Shown in pieces: positions 34,305 to 45,161 of a stretch of DNA of 64,000 bases (its first letter is position 1; every line of letters begins with the position of its first letter). The notes under the pieces are model-generated. The model was not told the DNA's origin. It saw nothing but the letters and a program-made list of their open reading frames with translations, and ran no database searches. The position numbers were made by a program, and so were the translations under genes. This DNA comes from Cerioporus squamosus (Eukaryota; Basidiomycota; Agaricomycetes; Polyporales; Polyporaceae): contig JABYQS010000017.1 in NCBI GenBank assembly GCA_022592435.1, positions 310,001 to 374,000 of the forward strand, read 5' to 3'.

Positions 34305-35541
34305 CTACGCCGCGGGCGCGGTGTTGGCAGTGTAATCCTGGAGGCACAGTTAGACCATGTACACGTACTGATCATGAGCAGCCACATACCTCCATTTCGG
34401 CATCAAGATCCGCCGCTGTCTTTTGAGGGCGTTCGTTGCCCTTGCGGCGACCTGCTCCGCCACCTGCACCCCTGCCCCTGCCACGTCCAGGGCGACCGCC
34501 AGTCCTGTAGACAAATACTGATCAACAAAGGAAGCGAACTAAAGTCGCAAGTGCAAACCTAGGAGCTGTCTCGGCGGCAGCGGCGGGAGCCGGCGCCACT
34601 CGGGACGCCAGCGAGGCGGCGGGAGCAGGCTTCGTAGGGTCGACGACGATCTCGATCTTCATGGGACGCTCTGTAAGGCGGAGACATCGTCGGGGAGTCG
34701 GCGAGTACCAGCGAGAGAGAAAGAAGCAGATCGTTTCATCAGTTGGCTGTTTCGGGGTAGAGGACACAAGAAAAGTATAACGGGGAGCTAACGCTCGATC
34801 CGCATTCGCCACGCCGAGTCGCATCGTTGATCTTCGTCCGCACCACCAGGACTCGAACGCGAGAAGAACGTCGGAAAGACGGTGGCGGTCTTGAACGCAT
34901 CCGCTTCGAACTTCTCAACGAATGAAAGCGACGTCGCCACGATCTGAGGAGAACGTGCGACCACAGCGAGCAAAAAGGGGACGTCACGCTGCGTGGAAGA
35001 GGGGTCGAGGAAGTGCAAGGAGCGAAGAGCCGATACTAACTGCCGTCAATCAACCGGTTGTTGTACTGCTGGAATGCCTTGGTACCGTCTCCGCGGCGCT
35101 GGAAGTGCACTGCAGCGACTCCCTTGGAGCGGCCCTGAGCGTCGTAGTGCAGGGTGACGTCCTTTAGGGGCCCGACGGTGGTGTGGAAGAGCTCCTGAAC
35201 GAACAATAAGAAACATGCACAACATGCTGAAATGGCACATTGCTCACCTTGACTTGCGTCTCGTTCACATCAGGGGGGAGATTGGAAACGATGATTTTGT
35301 CGGCGGGTTGCTGAGTGGCAGCCGCTGCGACAGTCTTCGCGCCATTCGAGGCGGGCACTGCGCGCGCGCGGGTCGCAGGTGGGGTCCCAGCAGTCCCAAG
35401 AACTTGCGCCTTGCCCGAGTTCCTGCGAGGGTTGGAGCGGCGGATGCCACGGGGGCGGGTAGCGATGATCTACCCAGGGGTGTTGGTCGCGTACGTGGCT
35501 GGACAAAGAACGCGACGTACCTCGTCCAAAGACTTGTCCAT
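34305..35541 (-). CDS. YRA1: mRNA-export adaptor Yra1/ALYREF, 218 aa
   Basis: Six exons give exactly 219 codons including the stop: 35521-35541, 35248-35469, 35041-35194, 34559-34670, 34390-34504 and 34305-34337. The seven-codon first exon (MDKSLDE) plus IIATRPRG forms the N-terminal UAP56-binding motif. The RRM spans about residues 64-140: RNP2 is KIIVSNLPP, RNP1-like is GRSKGVAAVHF. An RGG-rich stretch follows (RPGRGRGRGAGGGAG), and the C-terminal UAP56-binding motif is DLDAEMEDYTA. This order is diagnostic of REF proteins. Role: nuclear; couples spliced mRNA to the helicase UAP56/Sub2 and the Mex67 export receptor as part of TREX. Intron 3 (34671-35040) is 370 nt against 51-54 nt for three of the other introns. 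It shares a 332-bp divergent promoter region with Rpc31. Confidence 0.95.
34671..35040 (-). promoter_or_regulatory. Unusually long intron 3 of Yra1, possible autoregulatory intron
   Basis: 370 nt, GTTAGT donor, CTTACAG acceptor, located after the RRM coding exon. Other introns of this gene are 51-54 nt. In budding yeast YRA1 the single large intron mediates negative autoregulation; conservation of that mechanism here is only an inference. An open frame in the intron (MHFLDPSSTQRDV to RMRIER) has coding-like composition but is not needed for the REF fold. Confidence 0.4.
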
Positions 35542-35873
35542 GACTCAAATGTCTCTCTCCTATCGGACTAACGGCGTGTTCTGGGCGCGAAACGGGGTCG
35601 ACGACGCGACGGACGTGGCAGGGAGGGAAAAGTGGGTGATGGTGGCGGGTGGCAAGGAGAAAGCGAACGACGCGAGGCGCGCGCGCCAGCCAGTATGCTG
35701 GGATGCGGCGCTCGAATCCCATTGTTCCCAGTTGGGTCATTGCCTGTCGGAGTCCCAGTCGGACATTAAACCGTTGATCGTCCTCAGTTCTGTGCCCAGC
35801 GCCGAATTGACCTTCGCCGAATTCCGCTGCACCGAGTCTCTGCTTCATCTCTTCTCACACGCACAGGCCCAAC
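35542..35873. promoter_or_regulatory. Shared divergent promoter of Yra1 and Rpc31
   Basis: 332 bp separates the two ATGs on opposite strands. It is GC-rich with no obvious TATA box and has a pyrimidine-rich run (CTGCTTCATCTCTTCTCAC) just before the Rpc31 start. Both genes are growth-related RNA-biology housekeeping genes, so co-expression is plausible. Confidence 0.5.
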
Positions 35874-37187
35874 ATGTCTCGAGGTGGTCGAGGCGGTGGA
35901 CGGGGCGGTGGTCGTGGAGGATTCGGTGGTGGTGGGAGGGGTGGCTTCGGTGCGAGCAACCTGCCCCCAATGGGCCTGACATTCGCGGACATTCAGTCCC
36001 TGTCTCGAGAAGAGAGTGCTCTGTATCCTGTACGTCTCCCTGTGTCGTGAATTCTATTACCGCGTCGAGCTGTGACACAGCCGTTAGAGCCACTGCCATT
36101 GTTGACCGAATACAACGACGAAGAGAAACGCATCGCCGAGCTGCAGATTGGTTTCGCGACCCGGCTACGAAAATCCGCGTACTACATCGTAGAGACCACG
36201 AAGTCCACAGGTGTGTTTCGGAGCCCTTCAGCGCCGTTCGCAGACTGACTGAGGAAAAGTGTAGAACTTCCGAGGTACTCCGACAAGTACCGCCCCTCCC
36301 TGGCCTCACAGCCAACGCTGAAGCGGAAGGACCTGCATCAGCCCTTCTTCCCACAAGAAGTGTTCGAGGACTACTTCAACCCCAAGAAGAAGAAGACAGG
36401 TGAGTGCCTCGTGATCCATACATCCATCTTATCTCGTCCGCCTCGCGTCAGGAACGTGGTGTACATGGGTGGGATGTGGACGAGGCTGTCCTGGGTTCCA
36501 TGTCTATCTCATTCCTGGGCGGTTCGGGTGGCAGATGCAAACCTAGGGCCTACTGTATTCCCATGAAGTGCGGTCTAACGGCGCAGCATGGTTCGTCGAC
36601 ATGCTGCCCTGGACGACCAATCTTGGCGCTCCTAAGCAGTCTCTGAGATGCAGTCAGAAGTTCTCGGAAGTTGCATGATGAGAAGGTTGGCTTCTGGGCC
36701 AAGGCGATCTCCTTCCGGCATCACTGTCCCGCGACCAGGCCGCCATTTTGGACCATTTCGACGAGTTCGTCTGTACCCTAACACGCGGTCTATGCTCACA
36801 TACTATCCCCTCCCCAGCGAAGAAAAAGGATCCAACCAAGCGTGTGAACCTCGACGAGATGGTCGAAGACGCCGAGGAACAGGTCAGTCGTCATGTGTGC
36901 TCGCCCAGGGGTACTCGCTCATCTTACGGCTGTTTCAGGAGAAGTCTGGCGATGAGCGCTCAGAAGCAGGCTCCCAGCAAGCAGACGAAGACTACGATGT
37001 CGACGAGGAGTATGACAACGACTACGCTGAGAACTACTTCGACAACGGAGAGAACGACGACAACGATGATCTGGGAGGTGGTGGAGGAGCCGACGAAGGA
37101 GGTGTAGGTATGGTCCCCAATCTCAGCTCTCTGGCTCCTTGCAACGGCTAATTGTGTTCGCTTGTTGCAGGATATGATTTTGACTGA
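35874..37187 (+). CDS. RPC31: RNA polymerase III subunit Rpc31/RPC7, 221 aa
   Basis: Six exons (35874-36029, 36081-36210, 36265-36399, 36818-36882, 36939-37101, 37171-37187) give 222 codons including the stop. The N-terminus is Gly/Arg-rich (MSRGGRGGGRGGG), followed by GLTFADIQSLSREESALYP, PLPLLTEYNDEEKRIAELQ, PFFPQEVFEDYFNPKKKK and KRVNLDEMVEDAEEQ. A long Asp/Glu/Asn tail ends EGGYDFD. This matches Rpc31 family order and the typical acidic C-terminus ending in an aromatic. Role: part of the Rpc82-Rpc34-Rpc31 trimer needed for Pol III initiation in the nucleus. Intron 3 is 418 nt (36400-36817), against 51-69 nt for the others; I find no conserved exon inside it. Confidence 0.93.
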
Positions 37188-37866
37188 GTGGCTCCGTCCA
37201 CCTGGCCGTGTGCTCCCTGTATGTTTGCATTCTCGCATTTACGTCCAATGTAGCCTAGGTTCTCCCTTCCTTCACCCGCTGCGGCTCATCAGCGACACCG
37301 GCCCGTGATATCTGCCCCTTATGGCGCCAACAGCCACAAAGGAGCGACCTACAGAGGACGAGCGGAAGCTAGAAGCCAACCCCGCACGGCGACCAGGCTC
37401 GCAACATTGGCGCTTGTCCACATCGCGGTCGTTATTGTCTTCGCCCCGCAACGTCGCAACACTCGCGGAACTATTCAACAAAGTCATCACCTCATGTGTT
37501 CGGTGAGTCCTTCCTTTGTCCTTCGGCTATGGGCGCCAGCGGCCTGACGACTCTCTTGTCTGCGACTACGCCAGCGGGTCCGTTCCACCTTTCGACCAGC
37601 ACAGGCTACCCATCCCTAACAATTGACAGTTCTCTCTACTGGCCTGTTGGCGCATCTATGATGAGTCGCAAACAGGGTCGCGACGTCGGAATTGCCATAA
37701 CGGTTTGTCGCGAACGGAGCTTCTTTGTCTGGGTGACGACTCGGGGCGCTGGCTTCACACTCGTCAGGCGCTTGTCTCTCTGCTAAAAGCACTCTGCGAC
37801 GGGCAATCGCTATCAGGAATCACAGCACCCTGGCGGTACATCTCATCTACACACTCTCTATCCATC
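37188..37866. other. Intergenic with an orphan plus-strand frame
   Basis: A frame from an ATG at 37321 to about 37499 (MAPTATKERPTEDERKLEAN to LFNKVITSCVR) is followed by a good GTGAGT donor. That could mark a short first exon or an unrecognised gene. I cannot connect it with the following F-box-like gene and recognise no family. Confidence 0.35.
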
Positions 37867-39856
37867 ATGCAGACGTCGACGGCGAACGGGGATGGGCTGG
37901 CCATCAACGACCTCGCGTTCTTGTACCCTCGCAAGTACGTCTGCACCTGAACCAATCGCTGGGGTTTGGTGCGCTGACGCATATATGCAGGTTAGGGCCG
38001 GATGAACCCCGTCTAGGTTTTGAGCGCAGCTTCTTCATGCTGCCCCCCGGCTCAGAGTGAGTGTAGCACGTCGTCGCTCGTATACCATGTATGGCTGACG
38101 CGTACTAATCCACATCACAGTGTGCCTCCCAAGTACCCCAACAAGGCCCCAAAGCGCACCCTCTGGGACCTCATCGTCATGTATCTCTTCGAGCACGAGC
38201 TCTCCACCCTCGCGCTCGCCGGCCGCTCACTCTGCCACGCCGTCCGCAAGCGGCGATTCCGCATCCTGACACTTCACCCACACATGAATCACGCTCGTCT
38301 CGTCCAGATCCTCCACCCCTCCGCCGTCCTTCCCTACGTCCGCCAGCTGACCGTGAACGGCCGGCTCCGGTACCCAGGCATGATCAGTCCGGAGGGGCAG
38401 GCGGACCACCGGTGGCTGAACGACCCGCAGCTCGTGCAGCTCATCGCGGACCTGTGCACTCACTCTCCCATCGAGTACCTCTCCCTGCAGTCGCTCAGCT
38501 GGGGCGACATCCGGATCGAGGTGCGCAACGCGCTTCGTTCGATGCGCGGCGTGCGCGCGCTTATGGTGCACGACGTGGACTTCTGGAACTCGAACCAGTA
38601 CCTGATGACGCTGAACGCGTACCCGGGGCTGCAGTTCCTCAGCGTGGCGCACGCGAACTTCCACGCGCTGACGCATGTGCCTGCCCAGCTGCGGCGCACG
38701 GAGCCGCTGCTGCTCACGGAGCTCGTCGCCCGATGCGCGTATACGGGCCTGTTGATGGAGTGGCTGCTCGGACGGCGGGAGATGCTTGCGGTGGAGGAGA
38801 TGACGCTCGATTGCAAGGATCTGTATCGGGACGATGCGAGGCTTGCGAGGGTGCTGAGGAAGGTCGGCCCGTGGCTGAAGCGCTTCTACTACACGGAGTA
38901 CGCGAGCAATGAGATCTGCGAGGGAGCGGGATACGGGTCGCTGCTTGATCCTCATGAGCTTGAGGCTGGTGAGCGGCTCTTCGGTGCTGTTCATACTATA
39001 CTTTGCATCTGACACTTAGCGTCCCCGCAGAGACACCTAAGCCTGGACCCCTCCTCAACGGATCAGCAGAGATGGGGACGCGCTCGAAGACGGCGAAGAC
39101 GACGAAGAAGTCATGGACCTCGACTACGACGACCCGTCAGACGTCATGGACGACGACTCGGAGTCGGACGTCATGATAGATTCGAATGGGGCCGCGTCCT
39201 CCACAAATCACGATCACCCTGCCACGGACACGCAGTCGCCGCTCGTGTCGTACGTCAGCCTATCCTCGTCGACCCTCTTGTTATCAGACGACGAAGGGGG
39301 CAACCAGTTCGAAAACTGCAGCAGCGACCTGAGCCATCCCCCGTTCTCGTCCATCGAGGAGCGCGGGTACCACACGTTCGCGGACGAGCTCGCGAGGCGA
39401 ATCGACACGCCCATGCTCGAGGCGATCGACGCGCGGATCAACTGGACGAGCGCGTTCAGCCTGCTGACGCTCAAGATGCTCTGCCAGCTCACGTACACGT
39501 ACAAGGGCTTCTACCGATTCGAGGTGAGGATTGTCTTCGCAACCCCGAAGCTGTTCGAGTCGGCGCCGTGGAAGGCCATCGACAGCTTGCTGGCGCGGAC
39601 CAGCCGGCGGCTGCCGGGAGGGATTGATAGAGACGGCGACGATGAAGATGAAGATGAGGAGGACGAGGAGGACGCCGAGCTGAGTCTCATGATATCAGTG
39701 AAAGGCTGGAACGTCGACGGACGCGAGGGCAGGGCGAGGATGAGGGACCTCCGGCGAAATCTATCTCGTACCTCGGCGGAGGACGTCTTGGAGATCGAGC
39801 TTGAACGTTGGTGGCACTATGTGCCGCGCTGGGCTCCGTTGGGGATGCTCGACTAG
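37867..39856 (+). CDS. F-box-like protein with acidic insert
   Basis: Exon 1 begins at 37867 (MQTSTANGDGLAINDLAFLYP); exon 2 is 37991-38056; exon 3 starts 38121 and runs to about 38970. These encode KRTLWDLIVMYLFEHELSTL, then ALAGRSLCHAVRKRRFRIL, an F-box-like entry into a leucine-rich region (VRQLTVNGRL, IEYLSLQSLSW, LQFLSVAHANF, VEEMTLDCKDL). A further exon (about 39075-39856) continues with an Asp/Glu-rich linker (DLDYDDPSDVMDDDSESDV) and a globular end (ARINWTSAFSLLTLKMLCQL, ERWWHYVPRWAPLGMLD). The junction between 38970 and 39090 is not resolved: the GTGAGC donor at the obvious place gives the wrong frame, so a second small intron is likely. A substrate-recognition role in ubiquitination is inferred only from the F-box-like part. 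Confidence 0.65.
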
Positions 39857-40268
39857 TTCTTTGTCCTCCCGTCGTCGACGTTATCTCGAGGCTCCCTCGT
39901 AATGTAAGAATACATCGCACGCTGTCCATCCGTCCTGGCGGCGAGATTTATTCATAAAGACACGATTCCCTCTTGTTCTGCCTCTTTCTAGCTCGCTTTG
40001 GGGGTGAAGGAGCACCAGCGCATGTCTTTCGCGTGCTTCGCCAAGAGGAACATATCGTGGCGTTATGGGTCCATGAGGGAGCAGACGATATGAGCGCTTA
40101 GTGGTTGTTGACCGGTATTTGTTCCTGGTTCAGGGCGGTCATAAACCCAAGACTGGTTCGCTCGCTCCTTGTCTCCCGCCCTCAACATCCCCCGTCCGCC
40201 CGCCCTTCAAGAGCCTCGACGGTTCGCACAAAAGTCTAGCCCTCCTGCTCACACGCGGCGTCCTCAAG
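39857..40268. other. Intergenic; promoter region of secreted-protein gene
   Basis: No gene seen. The 100 bases before the ATG at 40269 are pyrimidine-rich (CTCCTTGTCTCCCGCCC), as is common at fungal start regions. Confidence 0.45.
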
Positions 40269-41261
40269 ATGCGCTTCCTCTCGTTTATCTCTCTCTTGGC
40301 GGTGCCGGCCACCGTCCTCGCTTGCGAAGGCGATTGCATCGTCGGAATCACGAATGCCTGGCTCAGCAACTACACCGCACCCATAGACGGTGTCTTTAAC
40401 AGCCTCGTGAGTTTTGGGCCGCGGCGTGATACGTTTGTCTCATGGAGAGCATGTGTGTAGGCGATCCAAATCTCCGACCTCATCCCCAGTCACCCGTCTC
40501 CGCAGACTTCGGTTAGCTTCCTCTCGCCTATCCTGTCTGCCTATCGCAAGCAGTCCTACGCTGCCATGGAGGATGCGATCTTCCCGAGCTACTTTCACGG
40601 CAAATGTCTTGACGAAAACGGCTACACGCCCTCCGGCTGCCCCAACCCCGACTGCCCCATCGTCTGCGGCACGCCCGGCTCCCTGGTGCACTTCTTTTCC
40701 AAGCTTCGCTACATCGCGCACAACCAGACGTCCCACATCCTCCAGGCGCTCGCTACTCCCGGCACGGACACGTATCAGCAAGTGGAACAGAAAGTTGTCG
40801 CGGCGGCGAACGAATCTCCTCAGCGGCGCCGCGTAAACAGCAGACTTTTCTCGCGCGGTATCGGGAGCGGTCCCGTCAACGCGATGCAGAACAACCAAGG
40901 CTCGTACTCTCCTGTACCTCCTGTCCCCGCACCCGGCTCTGGATCGCACGTACCCCCGGCTCCGGCTGCTGCTGCCCCCTCTACGGGTGAAGATGCTCTG
41001 CCTGGTTCTGGCGCGGGTTCAGGTCACCCGTCCGAGTTCTCGAGTATCTTCTCCGGCGACAAAGGCTTTTCCTCGGCGAAGAAACTTCTGCCCATCCTCA
41101 AGCCACGCACACAGGACGTCAAGGACGGACTCAAGAGCATCATGCAACAGATGTCCACGCAGTTGAAGGAGGAGTGCGGCGGAGATGGGGAGAACACCAA
41201 CGGATTGCCTAAGTGCAGCTGGGAGATGGCGATGAAAGAGTACATCCTGTCTTTCCCTTGA
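40269..41261 (+). CDS. Secreted protein of unknown function, 312 aa
   Basis: Two exons (40269-40406, 40461-41261) give 313 codons including the stop. The N-terminus MRFLSFISLLAVPATVLA is a typical signal peptide with predicted cleavage before CEGDC. The mature part has paired cysteines in its first half (CEGDC; NPDCPIVCGTPGSLVHFFS), N-glycosylation-type sites (NYT, NQT), then a Pro/Ser/Gly/Ala-rich disordered linker (PPVPAPGSGSHVPPAPAAAA). The C-terminus is helical and contains two more cysteines (LKEECGGD, KCSWEMAMKEYIL). There is no transmembrane anchor. I recognise no enzyme domain; it looks like a conserved extracellular or cell-wall protein. The clear signal peptide and clean splice give good confidence in the gene, none in the role. 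Confidence 0.8.
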
Positions 41262-42497
41262 GGTTGTGTCGCGTTCCCGTCATGCACATCGCACTTTGTA
41301 CGAATTGACCCACATGCTATTCTACCTTTCCTTGTCGTTCTCTTGCTGCGTTGGCCACGCTCTCTCATGTGCGTATACAACGACCATTCGATCTTCGCAT
41401 GAGCTCGTCAATCCGGCGTGCGTACTCCCTGCAATAGCCACGCTCCCTGCAATAGGCTACGGTGAATTGCATACGCATCGAAGCCATCCAGATGGGCCTC
41501 TCTGACAGCGCGATTGGTCTTGGGAGACCGGAATGTCCCGCGGTGCGTACCCATAGGACTCGCCTTCCCCCTCCTTCCCCTCCGCGTCCGCAATCTTGTT
41601 TGCCAGCTCAATGGCAAGAATGCTCCTCGATGCAGAGACTGCCCATTGAGTCGACCTGCATGGCGTCGCGCAGATCAATCAAGATTCATCCTACTCGTCC
41701 TAACCCTCGTGCATGAAGCTTACTCTTATGTATAACGGCCGGTGAGGGTTGAGAGAGTATGAGGCCCTGAGGCCTTGGGGCGTCGTCCGGCGCCGCCGTT
41801 CGTCGGTCGTTACCTCGATGGCCCTGGGACGCTTTGAGCAACGCGATAGGGACGCCAACGAGCGCATCTGGCGCGCTGTGGTCAGTTAGCTGAGACCATC
41901 TTGTCGTGGCAGCCCTGGTTAACTTGCACTGGCCGCAGCAGCGCCGCCGCCGCCGCCGCCTCCTCCTTCTGGCGCAGGCGGGAGGAGCTTGCAATCGAGA
42001 TAGAACGCGAGGGGGGCGTCATGCGCGAGGCTGGCAGCGCGGAGCTTGAGAGGCCCGATAAGAGCAAGGTAGACTCGCAACGATAGGAACCTAGCATTGT
42101 AAGATTAAGGGTAAGGTACGACTGGGTCGCGCATACACATTACTGGTAGTACAATCAGCGTAGGCCGATGACGGTGAAGGTGACGAGAAAAACTGTACAA
42201 CAACGTTACGTTACGCATGTGGCGAGCAGCAGCATTCCTTCTTCCCTGGGCACGACCGCATCCGGCATGTGGTGCACGTAGCACGAGTCGAGCGCTGGAA
42301 TGATCCTTTAGGCGTAGGGTTGCGGCGGACGAGGGTAAGTGGATGGCGGGCAACGGAGTCGGCGGAGGCAGGAGTCTAGCATAATGATAATGAACGGCGA
42401 ACAGCGAATAAGCGGAGGGTCGGTGGGCGTTCGAGAGAACGTCGATTCGCAGCCCCAACAGCCATCGGCGGCGTCGGATGGAGGGGCGCATAAGGGC
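41262..42497. other. Intergenic between convergent genes, with a CCG repeat
   Basis: This lies between the stop codons of the secreted-protein and P450 genes. A GCC/CCG trinucleotide run at about 41940-41961 gives poly-alanine frames on both strands. A plus-strand frame (41901-42086) with REELAIEIEREGGVMREAG looks coiled-coil-like but stands alone. No gene called. Confidence 0.4.
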
Positions 42498-45161
42498 TCA
42501 TGCCGAGTCCTTGTACAGCGAGACCTTGAGTGGCAGCTCAGGTTTCGTGCCGTCCACGCCAACGGTGGGGAAGCGGATGCCGGAGATGTTCCAGACGATC
42601 GGCTTGTCCGACATCTCGAACGAGAACTTCGAGATCAACAGGGAGAGCACGACCTCTGTCGAGCACAAAGAGAACACATCAGCGAGCCGAGCTCGTGCCA
42701 GGAACTGAGGCACTCACTCATCTCCAATTGAGAGAACTTGAAGCCTCTGTACGCGCCAAGACGTAACCAGTCAGCGAACCCCCACCAAGCGCACTCTAAA
42801 CCACATGACACGTACATGCACGCTCTACCACCACCGATAAACGTCATCCTGCATGCGCAAGTTAACACTATCTCCGCCCTCGCACAAACCAGCAAACTCA
42901 CAGGTTCGCGTACACCCCAGGGATGTGGGCCCCGGCGACCGCCTCGGGCAGTGGGGAGAGCCAGCGCTCAGGCTTCCACTCCCACGCATCATCGCCCCAT
43001 GTCCTCCTGTTCATGTTGGACCCCAGGATGCCGACCAGCACAACGGTGTCTTTCGGGATGGGGATCTCGGACATGAGCGCTCCGTCGACACCACGGATAG
43101 GCTCCGATAGCGGGAGGACCATATCGCGCTGCGCCCTGTAGAGCAGAAAGATACGAGCAGGGAAAGCAACAGGTTTAACCTCTGATCAGGGTGGGAACGG
43201 GCACTAGGAACAGGGATGCACACGTACTCTCGGAAGATGAACGTCGCAGGCGGATGCCTAAGTGTGGGAAGCCGGAGAGGGAGGAGAGGCAGATGCAGAT
43301 TAGCACAGTCCAGAACGTCATACAACGCATGAGAGAACGCGGAGCGTACGTACAGGCGGAGGGTTTCACGGCAGACCGCATCGAGGAAAGGTAGGGTGCT
43401 GAGCTCGTCGTAAGAGAGCTCCTTCCCGCCGGTGGTCGCGCCAAGGATTTCCTTGCGCAATCGCGTCTGTACGTCCGGTTTCTGTGCGAGAAGATGGAGG
43501 ATTTGTGACAGCATGTTCGATGTCGTGTCCATCGCGGCGAAAGTCATCGTACTGCGGGGACAACGCGCGGTATGTCAGACAAGCCTACACCAGGAGCCCT
43601 TTTGTGGCGCTCCCGAACGAAAGAAGACAGCTCTTACACCATCTGCCCGACGAGTTCCTCCTCGGACAACCTATCCTCCACGGATGCGAGGGTATTGGCC
43701 TTCACTGTCTCGAGCATGTCGGAGCGCGTCAGGATGGAGCCGGCGCCGGAGCGAAGGGCTACGCACAGAGGATACTCATCAGATCCTTCCCCTCGCCAAC
43801 TTGTTCGAGCAGAGCTTCATCGCCCCTGTCAAGAAGCGCCTTCTTCTCTGCGTATATCTCCCTGGCGCGCCCGTGCATCGTATCGACAACACTCTTCAGT
43901 TTGTGCAGGCGCTTCATGGGGATCCATTCCAGAATTCTCCGTCGGAACCCAGGCGTCCCGATGAGCGAGACGTACGGCATGGCCCACCGAAACACCGACA
44001 GGTCGTACAGCGCTGGACTGGATTGTGGCGCGTCCCGTTAGCAACTGTACATGTGAGAAGACGAACGCGGCGATGAGCGGGGAAGTACTGACACGTATGA
44101 CTTGATGGCCTCTGCGTATACGTCAGGCGTGACGTCCTCCTCGAGAGGGTCGAAAGAGTATCCTAGTCCCGCCTGACCGATAAGTTCAAGCGCGGTACGG
44201 CCCATCCAGTTGAGCATGTCTATCTCCGCGGGCGCACCCCGCACGCGCTCTACGATGGCCGTTTGAAGCTACGTACCCACAACGACCAGGGACGCGTCGA
44301 AGGGAAGTGCGGAGAACGGAAGCCACGGCGACCGGGAAAGAGAAGCATGACGGAGTAAGTACCAGTGAGAGAGAGCGGCCAAGCGGCGCCGGAAGTCGGC
44401 GTACGGACCTTGTGCCCGACATCGTAGAACATTGGCATCATGTGGCGCATATGGTTTATGGAGAAGATGGGGTTAAGCATACGGCGCTGCTTGCGATGAT
44501 GGTCCCCTGCGTCAAGCAATCATAAGGGGCTTAGTCCCGCAAGTCCTCCGGCGATGTGGGAAAAGGGCCTACCGAGCGTGGAGAGCAGTCCGGGCCCGAG
44601 CGTCAGAAGGTTGCTCCTGAAATAACGACATGAGTACTCATGAGCCGATGGCGAACGGATCATATGTGGTAAGAAGAGAAGTCTCACTTGATAAACCAGT
44701 CCGGCTGTTCGTACGAGTACTGATCTTTCACGACGATGCTGTTCATAGCCCTGGGGTCGTAGACGTACAAGATCTTGCGCTATATGAGCTCCGTTAGTAC
44801 TTGAATCCACGCATAACAAGTTCACTCACGCCATGTGCGCCTTGGAGTCGAACTATGGGGCCGTAGTTCTCGATCAGGTCACGATAGAAGGGCATGCCTT
44901 GTCGATTGAACAGCTGTGGCAAGTTGCCTGAAACAAAGCTTTAGCGAAGAGATCGCGAGGGATCGACGCTCGCTACCGAGCGTTGACGGGACACAGCGAC
45001 ATCTGACAGTGCGACTCACCTGTAACCCATGATGGAGATGGAGGGCCCGGAATGTTGTCAAGGTGGTTTTTGACAAACATCTGCCGGAAGTATCTCCACA
45101 ACGTCCATGTAACTCCACATATCAGGACGCTCTCGACGATCATGCTGACTGTATCGCCCAT
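42498..45161 (-). CDS. Cytochrome P450 monooxygenase, membrane-anchored
   Basis: Multi-exon gene from ATG 45161 to TGA 42498-42500. An N-terminal hydrophobic anchor (MIVESVLICGVTWTLW) is followed by a proline hinge (IPGPPSPSW). Conserved blocks follow in order: GPIVRLQG, HHRKQRRMLNPIFS, MGRTALELIGQAGLGYSF, I-helix AAMDTTSNML, K-helix ETLR, PERW (EWKPERWLS), and heme loop FIGGGRACIG. The heme loop is completed only when an intron after C-AT is removed; the axial Cys is present. It then runs GFKFSQLEM and ends KVSLYKDSA. All catalytic landmarks are intact, so a working endoplasmic-reticulum monooxygenase needing P450 reductase is expected. The substrate cannot be predicted. The style matches P450s abundant in wood-decay basidiomycetes. 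No biosynthetic cluster partners are adjacent. Confidence 0.92.

Noticed and set aside
36670..36690. C/D-box snoRNA start (ATGATGA) in the long Rpc31 intron
   Set aside because: No CTGA D box found within the next 100 bases.
42901..43110. Plus-strand frames across the P450 gene
   Set aside because: Shadows of P450 exons; the minus strand contains all diagnostic P450 motifs in order.
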